NCBI RefSeq assembly: GCF_030651615.1
Contig: NZ_JAUSCG010000159.1
Span: forward strand, 1 to 18,197
From: Methanocalculus sp.
GTDB taxonomy: Archaea > Halobacteriota > Methanomicrobia > Methanomicrobiales > Methanocorpusculaceae
Direction of reading: 5' to 3'
DNA length: 18,197 nt
The first letter of the stretch is position 1; every line of letters starts with the position of its first letter. Below, one piece after another: positions 13,429-18,197 of this stretch. The translations under genes were made by a program, and so were the position numbers. A model generated the notes under the pieces. That model was not told the origin of the DNA, made no database searches, and was given only the letters and a program-made list of their open reading frames with translations.

Positions 13429-14814
13429 ATGTCTTTTACTGACGATCTCCATGAGGCTTCGGAGATCATCAGATCTGCATCAGCAGTAACGATCATCTCT
13501 CATATTGATGCCGACGGCATCGCAAGCGAGGCCATTATGAGAGAGGCCATTCTGAGGGCGGGGATACCGGCGAAATCGGTCTTCCTCAGGCAACTCGAAC
13601 CCCTGATGATGAAATGGGTGCCTCAGGACGATACGCTGAAACTCTTTGTGGATCTTGGTGCAGGCCAGCAGAACCTGATCGAGGAGCATGGCCTCTTAGA
13701 AGACGAAGTGTTGATCCTTGATCACCATATCGGTCAGCCATCGAATATTGAGTACCGTCAGGTGAACTGCCTCCCCTATGGGATTACCAAACTCTCTGCA
13801 GCAGGGGTCGCATACCTTGTTGCGAGGGATATGAGCCGTTCAAATCATGACCTGGCAAAGCTCGCTGTTGTTGGAAATGTCGGTGATATGATGGCGCGTG
13901 AAGGATGCGGGCTTGTGGGACTCGCACGTGAGATCGCGCTTGAAGGTGTCCTTGCCGGAAATGTCATGGCGGTATCTCATGATCTCAACTGCTATGGCCT
14001 CTCCACCCGCCCGATTCATATCTGCCTGAGTTACAGTGATGATCCGGTGATCCCCGGTATCAGCAACAATCCAAACGGTTCACAACTCTTTCTGGAGAAG
14101 CTCGGCATAACACTCCGTGATTCCGAAGGGAGATGGCGGGTCTGGGAGGAGTTATCTCCTGATGAGCGGAGGACGATTGCATCTGCACTCGTTGAACAGC
14201 TGATTGCTCATGGAGAGTCGATCGATCGTCTCTTTGGTGAGAGTTATATCTTCCCTGATGAAGCCCGGAGATCGCCCCTGCGCAATGCGTCTGAATATGC
14301 GACGATGCTGAATGCCTGCGGACGATGGGCGCGCCCGGCAATCGGGAGTGCTGTCTGCAGTGGGGATCGGAACCTGATGTATCAGGAGGCAGAACATATG
14401 CTCCGTCACCACCGGAGTGTCATCAGGGAGTTATTCCAGTATATTCTTGAGACTGGTGTCACAACAACTGAGAATCTCCAGTGGATTCATACCAAAGACC
14501 GGTTCCCTGATACCATCGTTGGTATTGGGGCAGGAATGGCCCTCTCAAAACTGGATCGACGGTATCCGATCATGGTCTTCTGCACCCTGCCTGATGATCC
14601 CGAGGTGGTGAAGGTCTCGATGAGAACGGTTGACCGGGTCGTCCGCTCAGGAATCGATCTTCAGGCGGCGCTCTGTGAGGCGTCCGCTCTGGTTGGTGGT
14701 GCAGGTGGCGGTCATGCAATCGCAGCAGGGGCGTATATCCCTGCAGGAACGGAGGAAGTATTTGTCAGACGAATCGATGAGATCCTCGCACGCCAGTCTT
14801 CGAAGAGTGCGTAA
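13429..14814 (+). CDS. DHH family phosphoesterase, archaeal RecJ-like
   Basis: The 461-aa protein has the DHH nuclease/phosphoesterase core: SHIDADGI (24-31), VDLGAGQ (74-80) and the name-giving LDHHIGQP (97-104), with VGNVGDM further on. The C-terminal DHHA1 domain has the GGGH motif (426-429) within VGGAGGGHAIAAGAYIP. The length and order match archaeal RecJ-like proteins, some of which bind GINS and CMG or RPA and act as single-stranded DNA or RNA exonucleases. Which archaeal RecJ subgroup this is cannot be told by eye, and an oligonucleotide or cyclic-dinucleotide phosphodiesterase role is also possible. It heads an operon with PUA, NAC and trmI genes, which would fit RNA work as well as DNA repair. 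Confidence 0.9.
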   Translation: MSFTDDLHEASEIIRSASAVTIISHIDADGIASEAIMREAILRAGIPAKSVFLRQLEPLMMKWVPQDDTLKLFVDLGAGQQNLIEEHGLLEDEVLILDHHIGQPSNIEYRQVNCLPYGITKLSAAGVAYLVARDMSRSNHDLAKLAVVGNVGDMMAREGCGLVGLAREIALEGVLAGNVMAVSHDLNCYGLSTRPIHICLSYSDDPVIPGISNNPNGSQLFLEKLGITLRDSEGRWRVWEELSPDERRTIASALVEQLIAHGESIDRLFGESYIFPDEARRSPLRNASEYATMLNACGRWARPAIGSAVCSGDRNLMYQEAEHMLRHHRSVIRELFQYILETGVTTTENLQWIHTKDRFPDTIVGIGAGMALSKLDRRYPIMVFCTLPDDPEVVKVSMRTVDRVVRSGIDLQAALCEASALVGGAGGGHAIAAGAYIPAGTEEVFVRRIDEILARQSSKSA

Positions 14815-15250
14815 AATTGCTGAATTTCAGTTTGGAAGAGATGCAGGGGAAGCACTATTCCCGGATAACTGCACATTTCAATACTCGACATCACAGAGGA
14901 TACGATATATCCTCCTTGACGGTGTGAGGCTTGCAACAGTCAGGGCACAGGACGGGCGTCTTACCCTCAGTTATGACGGAGCCGCCCGCCTTCACCTCTT
15001 CTTAGCGCCCCCTGCAGGACGTGTAGTGGTCATGGAGGATGCAGTTCCGTTTATTCTTGAAGGGAAGAATGCAATGGCAAAGCATGTGATAGAAGCAGAT
15101 CCACAGATACGTGCAGAAGACGAGGTCTTCGTTGTTTCCCGTGATGATACACTCCTTGCAACGGGGATGGCGGCCCTCTCAGGATCAGAGATGCTGGAAT
15201 TTAAGTGCGGTGGTGCCGTAAAAGTACGACAGGGAAGGGATAAGAGATGA
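14777..15250 (+). CDS. PUA domain-containing protein, function unknown
   Basis: From ATG 14777 the product is 157 aa. The N-terminal half (LRRVRKIAEFQFGRDAGEALFPDN, then a strand-rich part) resembles the pre-PUA region of archaeal RNA-binding proteins. The C-terminal half, about 85-150, is a PUA domain: VVVMEDAVPFILEGKNAMAK, a conserved aspartate, IRAEDEVFVVSRDDTLLATGMAALS. PUA domains bind structured RNA, usually tRNA or rRNA. No catalytic domain is visible. The start overlaps the DHH gene by 38 bases; GTG 14807 is an alternative, while the frame further upstream to 14630 is non-family sequence. Its stop overlaps the NAC start (ATGA). Related stand-alone PUA proteins are common in methanogens, but I know no defined role. 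Confidence 0.85.
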   Translation: MRSSHASLRRVRKIAEFQFGRDAGEALFPDNCTFQYSTSQRIRYILLDGVRLATVRAQDGRLTLSYDGAARLHLFLAPPAGRVVVMEDAVPFILEGKNAMAKHVIEADPQIRAEDEVFVVSRDDTLLATGMAALSGSEMLEFKCGGAVKVRQGRDKR

Positions 15251-15612
15251 TGCCAGGCGGAATGAACCCACGAAAGATGAAACAGATGATGAATAAACTC
15301 GGCATGTCCATGGACCCAATTGAGGGAGTCACCCGTGTCATCATTGAGACACAGGAGGGAAGTTATATCTTCGACTCAGCCGAGGTCGTAGCAATGACGA
15401 TGCAGGGGGCCACAACCTATCAGCTGACAGGGACTCCCAGATTTGAGTCTGCCAGGGTGATCGACTCTGCACCTGTGGAGGTCGAGATCACACCTGAAGA
15501 TATCCAGCTTGTTGCCACACAGGCAGGTGTCTCAGCAGCAGTTGCAAAGGCTGTTCTCATCGAGACGAATGGTGATATTGCTGAAGCAATCATGAAACTT
15601 GGCGAACAATGA
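15247..15612 (+). CDS. nac: Nascent polypeptide-associated complex protein (archaeal NAC)
   Basis: The 121-aa protein has a methionine-rich amphipathic start (MMPGGMNPRKMKQMMNKLGM), a NAC beta-barrel domain (about 25-80; VTRVIIETQEGSYIFDSAEVVAMTMQG, with YQLTG) and a C-terminal UBA domain (about 85-120; EDIQLVATQAGVSAAVAKAVL, then TNGDIAEAIMKL). Archaeal NAC is a homodimer that binds ribosomes and emerging chains. Both ends overlap neighbours by 4 bases, so it is translationally coupled to the PUA protein and to TrmI. ATG codons at 15247 and 15250 are both possible starts. Confidence 0.97.
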   Translation: MMPGGMNPRKMKQMMNKLGMSMDPIEGVTRVIIETQEGSYIFDSAEVVAMTMQGATTYQLTGTPRFESARVIDSAPVEVEITPEDIQLVATQAGVSAAVAKAVLIETNGDIAEAIMKLGEQ

Positions 15613-16337
15613 TTCGTGAAGGCGATCGCGTTATTCTTGTCGGATCAAAGAGAGAGTACTATCTCCGTGCGGGCCCTGGGAAGTTTGGGTCCGATGCAGG
15701 TGAGATACAACTCTCTGATCTCGTCGGAAAGATGCCGGGAGATCAGATCCAGACACATCTTGGGAAGACGTTCTCTATCCGGGTGCCGCGTCCACCGGAT
15801 CTCTTCGTGCATGGGAAGCGGAGTGGTGCCCCGATGCTTCCAAAGGATATCGGGATGGTTATTGCCTATACCGGGATGAACAAGAACGATCACGTTTTAG
15901 ATGCAGGAACCGGGAGCGGAGTCGCCTCCATATACTTTGGCGGGATTGCGAAGTTGGTCGATACATACGAAGTACGACCTGAATTTGCACGGCTCGCAGA
16001 GAAGAATATTGCTGATGCACACCTTGACAATGTCATTGTTCATCCTGAAGATGTCCTCTCAGCCTCAGGTGTTTATGATATCGTTCATCTGGATATGATG
16101 ATTCAGAAGGAACATGTCGTCCATGCCTATTCACTCCTCGTACCCGGAGGTTTCTTTGTGACATACACCCCGTTCTTTGAACAGACATTTGTCGTGCTTG
16201 ATGCCTGCAACGAGCTCTTTTCAGGCGGTGTCAACTGTTTTGAGTGTATGGAACGGGAGCTGACACGTACTGCCCGTGGGACACGACCGTCAACACGTGT
16301 TGCCCACAGTGGTTTTCTGACGGTTGCCCGGAAGTGA
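15609..16337 (+). CDS. trmI: tRNA (adenine-N1)-methyltransferase TrmI
   Basis: The 242-aa protein is a TrmI/Trm61-type enzyme that methylates N1 of adenine 58 (and, in some archaea, 57) in the tRNA T loop using S-adenosylmethionine. It has the small N-terminal beta domain (EGDRVILVGSKREYYLRAG), then the Rossmann methyltransferase with SAM loop VLDAGTGSG (96-104), acidic YEVRPEF (120-126), HPEDV (145-149) and the catalytic-region LDMM (161-164), which corresponds to the LDLP/LDMP motif of relatives. The C-terminal GTRPSTRVAHSGFLTVARK closes the fold. Start ATG 15609 overlaps the NAC stop. Confidence 0.95.
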   Translation: MIREGDRVILVGSKREYYLRAGPGKFGSDAGEIQLSDLVGKMPGDQIQTHLGKTFSIRVPRPPDLFVHGKRSGAPMLPKDIGMVIAYTGMNKNDHVLDAGTGSGVASIYFGGIAKLVDTYEVRPEFARLAEKNIADAHLDNVIVHPEDVLSASGVYDIVHLDMMIQKEHVVHAYSLLVPGGFFVTYTPFFEQTFVVLDACNELFSGGVNCFECMERELTRTARGTRPSTRVAHSGFLTVARK

Positions 16338-16345
16338 TCCCCTCG

Positions 16346-16353
16346 TTTTATCT
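16346..16353 (+). promoter_or_regulatory. TATA box and leader for pyrBI
   Basis: TTTTATCT lies just after the trmI stop and would start transcription near 16375, giving a leader of about 23 bases. The leader contains GGCGGATC (from 16388), a Shine-Dalgarno-like stretch ending a few bases before ATG 16399. A second AT-rich stretch, TATAATTC at 16375-16382, is too close to the ATG to serve as the TATA box. No attenuator hairpin was seen. Confidence 0.4.
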
Positions 16354-16398
16354 GGATGGCGTGGTAACCTCTGGTATAATTCTTACCGGCGGATCATT

Positions 16399-17295
16399 AT
16401 GCACCATATCATCTCGATAAAGGAGATAACACGAGAGGAGATCGACGAGATCCTTGATCGCGCATCTGCGATCGATCAGGGGGCGTTCGATCCGGATGCT
16501 CTGAAGAGAAAGATACTTGCCATCCTCTTTTTTGAACCAAGCACCAGAACACAGATGTCATTTGCCTCGGCGATGCTACGGCTTGGTGGAAAGGTGATCA
16601 ACCTCGGCTCAGTCGAGACGAGCTCTATTGTGAAGGGAGAGACTCTGGCCGATACGATCAGTGTCGTAAGCGGGTATGCAGATGCGATCGTCCTGCGGCA
16701 TCCAAAGGAGGGAGCGGCGCGTCTCGCGTCTGAGTTCTCGACAGTGCCGGTGATCAATGCCGGTGATGGAGCAGGCCAGCACCCATCCCAGACGCTCCTT
16801 GACCTCTTCACGATCAGACAGTCGATGCCTCTTGATGGGATTGATGTTGGGTTCCTTGGAGATCTTCGGTATGGAAGAACTGCTCATTCCCTGGCTGTTG
16901 CCCTCTCCCGCTATGGAGTCCGGATACATACCATCACACCAAAAGGCCTTGAACTGCCGCCGAGTCTCACAGACGATCTCCTGGATGGCGGAACCGAGAT
17001 TGTGGTGCATGAGCATCTTGAGGATATCATATCTGAACTTGATGTCCTCTATGTGACGCGTATTCAGAGGGAGCGATTCCCTGATCCGGGTGCATACGCC
17101 TCGATTGCATCGGGATACCGGGTGACGCCGGAGGTGCTTACTGATGTTTCGGACCGTTTTATCCTGATGCATCCGCTTCCACGGGTTGACGAGATCGATA
17201 CAAGGGTTGACGCCCTCTCCTGTGCCAGGTACTTTCAACAGGCCAGGAATGGTGTTCCGGTACGGATGGCAATGCTCCAGAAGGTGTTATCATGA
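16399..17295 (+). CDS. pyrB: Aspartate carbamoyltransferase catalytic subunit
   Basis: PyrB joins carbamoyl phosphate and L-aspartate to give N-carbamoyl-L-aspartate, the first committed step of pyrimidine synthesis. The 298-aa protein has the carbamoyl-phosphate loop FFEPSTRT (44-51), the flexible-loop lysine in SSIVKGE, HPKEGA (101-106), AGDGAGQHPSQTLLDLF (121-137), GDLRYGRTAHSLA and MHPLPRVDEID. After STRT the usual arginine is glutamine and the later glutamate of SFE is alanine (STRTQMSFASAM). The frame opens earlier at 16324 inside trmI; ATG 16399 is chosen for the family N-terminus and the GGCGG stretch 6 bases upstream. It overlaps pyrI by 4 bases. Confidence 0.96.
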   Translation: MHHIISIKEITREEIDEILDRASAIDQGAFDPDALKRKILAILFFEPSTRTQMSFASAMLRLGGKVINLGSVETSSIVKGETLADTISVVSGYADAIVLRHPKEGAARLASEFSTVPVINAGDGAGQHPSQTLLDLFTIRQSMPLDGIDVGFLGDLRYGRTAHSLAVALSRYGVRIHTITPKGLELPPSLTDDLLDGGTEIVVHEHLEDIISELDVLYVTRIQRERFPDPGAYASIASGYRVTPEVLTDVSDRFILMHPLPRVDEIDTRVDALSCARYFQQARNGVPVRMAMLQKVLS

Positions 17296-17756
17296 AGGGA
17301 AAACCCGAAGACGGACTTCTGATCAGCCCAATCAGGAATGGAACTGTGATCGATCATATCGATGCCGGTGAAGGGCTCTCTGTCCTCCGTATCCTTGGCA
17401 TCATCGGCAGGACGACAGAGGCCCTTTCGGTTGCGACGAATGTTGAGAGCAGACAGATGGGAAGGAAGGATATCGTAAAGATCGAGAATAGAGAGCTATT
17501 AAAAGAGGAGGTCGACCGGATCTCACTTATTGCGCCGAAGGCGAGTATTAATATTATCCGGAATTTCCATGTCGAGAGGAAGATAGGTGTTGAGATCCCA
17601 TCCGAAGTCATCGGTGTGATCCGCTGTCCAAATCCCGGCTGCATCTCGAATGCAAATGAGCCGATAGACAGTTCATTTGCATGCCAGCCGAGGGGGTACC
17701 GGTGCCGGTACTGTGAGACCCTGATCACGCGGGATATTGCATCCTATATCATCTGA
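17292..17756 (+). CDS. pyrI: Aspartate carbamoyltransferase regulatory subunit
   Basis: The 154-aa protein is the allosteric chain of class B aspartate transcarbamoylase. The N-terminal nucleotide-binding domain has LLISPIRNGTVIDHIDAGEG, IENRELLKEEVDRISLIAP and ASINIIRN; the C-terminal zinc domain has cysteines 112, 117, 138 and 141 (RCPNPGCISN ... CRYCET), spaced nearly as in E. coli. It binds CTP and ATP and links catalytic trimers. Length is normal. The start overlaps the pyrB stop (ATGA), ensuring matched synthesis. The last 8 bases overlap the end of the convergent adenylyltransferase gene. Confidence 0.97.
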   Translation: MKGKPEDGLLISPIRNGTVIDHIDAGEGLSVLRILGIIGRTTEALSVATNVESRQMGRKDIVKIENRELLKEEVDRISLIAPKASINIIRNFHVERKIGVEIPSEVIGVIRCPNPGCISNANEPIDSSFACQPRGYRCRYCETLITRDIASYII

Positions 17757-18197
17757 TCAGGTGTCCGTTCGGATCGATCTCTCCGCGATGAATCCGTGTA
17801 CTTGAGACTATCCTGCCGTCGTCTGCCAGAATGCATCGAATCTGATAGATATCCACTTTCTTCTTTTCGTTCTCACGCCTCAGCCTGTTGATCTCTTCTG
17901 CAACGGGAAACGTCTCTTCCGATACAACGAGTGCTTCAAAGTCCTGATTCAGTGCCGATCCAAACCGATCTGAGAGGCATTCGACGACATACCCCGCAGT
18001 AAAACCCATAGACTTGATCCATTCGATCAGCTCTTCTCTCCTCACCTTATACGGGCGGACCGGATGGCTCTTCTTTGATGCAAAGTCGTCTGATGTGAGC
18101 CCTATTGTCACAAGTCCGTCTCTTCCGGCGATCTCAAAAGATCTGCTGAGGAGTACTTTATGTCCGACATGGAGCGGATCAAAGGTACCTCCTACCA
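17749..18197 (-). CDS. coaD: Archaeal phosphopantetheine adenylyltransferase (CoaD-like), 5' partial
   Basis: The minus-strand frame runs off the right edge of the window, so the start codon is missing. The visible N-terminal part reads VGGTFDPLHVGHKVLL, with the nucleotidyltransferase T/H-x-G-H motif (HVGH), then LVTIGLTSDDFASKK. The C-terminus has SSTRIHRGEID, the conserved S-T-R ATP-site motif typical of the archaeal adenylyltransferases (COG1019 type), which make dephospho-CoA from 4'-phosphopantetheine and ATP. The stop overlaps the end of pyrI by 8 bases tail to tail. Only the first few residues are likely missing. Confidence 0.9.
   Translation of the reverse strand, partial: VGGTFDPLHVGHKVLLSRSFEIAGRDGLVTIGLTSDDFASKKSHPVRPYKVRREELIEWIKSMGFTAGYVVECLSDRFGSALNQDFEALVVSEETFPVAEEINRLRRENEKKKVDIYQIRCILADDGRIVSSTRIHRGEIDPNGHLIR

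Noticed and set aside
14630..14776. Longer N-terminus for the PUA protein
   Set aside because: It is an out-of-frame reading of the DHH gene, arginine- and serine-rich, with no resemblance to the PUA protein family.
16324..16398. 25-residue extension of PyrB
   Set aside because: It overlaps the trmI stop and is not family sequence; a TATA box lies within this region.
1..18197. CRISPR arrays, insertion sequences, integrases, toxin-antitoxin or defence genes
   Set aside because: No regularly spaced repeats, transposase or integrase motifs, or defence-family motifs were found; nearly all sequence is accounted for by conserved archaeal genes.

Overview
The window looks like a piece of a methanogenic archaeal chromosome, most likely from the order Methanomicrobiales. 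It carries archaeal-only genes (RNase P proteins Pop5 and Rpp30, L15e, L37Ae, RpoP, a Brix protein, KEOPS Pcc1, prefoldin beta, a 20S proteasome alpha subunit, archaeal NAC, archaeal-type phosphopantetheine adenylyltransferase). It also has an intron-containing tRNA-Tyr, TATA boxes about 25-28 bases upstream of several start codons, and a methanogen-like set of biosynthetic genes. Genus cannot be fixed from the sequence alone. Coding density is very high, with many 4-base ATGA overlaps.

Layout. (1) Bases 1-3328, plus strand: a CHAD domain fused to a calcineurin-like phosphoesterase (5' end outside the window), overlapping an exopolyphosphatase/GppA-family protein with an HD domain. This looks like a polyphosphate-handling pair. 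(2) 3329-3501: non-coding, with a perfect 10-bp hairpin and the tRNA promoter. (3) 3502-3708: tRNA-Tyr(GTA) with a 33-nt intron and tRNA-Asp(GTC). (4) 3775-6782, plus strand: a 2-isopropylmalate synthase family gene whose 5' end lacks a usable in-frame start (probable +1 frameshift in a GGGG run), then an aldehyde dehydrogenase like methanogen lactaldehyde dehydrogenases. (5) 6783-11405, minus strand: the archaeal proteasome/ribosome/RNase P superoperon, transcribed rpl15e, rnp3, rnp2, psmA, sdo1, rpl37ae, rpoP, brix, pcc1, pfdB. The exosome genes (rrp4, rrp41, rrp42), which in many archaea sit next to psmA-sdo1, are absent. (6) 11493-13387, minus strand: moaC and a bifunctional NAD(P)H-hydrate repair enzyme. 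(7) 13429-16337, plus strand: a tightly overlapping operon of a DHH phosphoesterase (RecJ-like), a PUA-domain protein, NAC and the tRNA m1A methyltransferase TrmI. (8) 16399-17756, plus strand: pyrB-pyrI (aspartate transcarbamoylase). (9) 17749-18197, minus strand: archaeal CoaD-like adenylyltransferase, cut by the window edge.

Most of the window is conserved information-processing and core metabolism. The least ordinary parts are the CHAD-phosphoesterase fusion beside Ppx, the broken or non-canonical start of the isopropylmalate synthase gene, a tRNA intron carrying a copy of one strand of the anticodon stem, and a 40-residue low-complexity Pcc1 tail encoded entirely inside the prefoldin gene. 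I saw no CRISPR array, transposase, integrase, rRNA or defence system.
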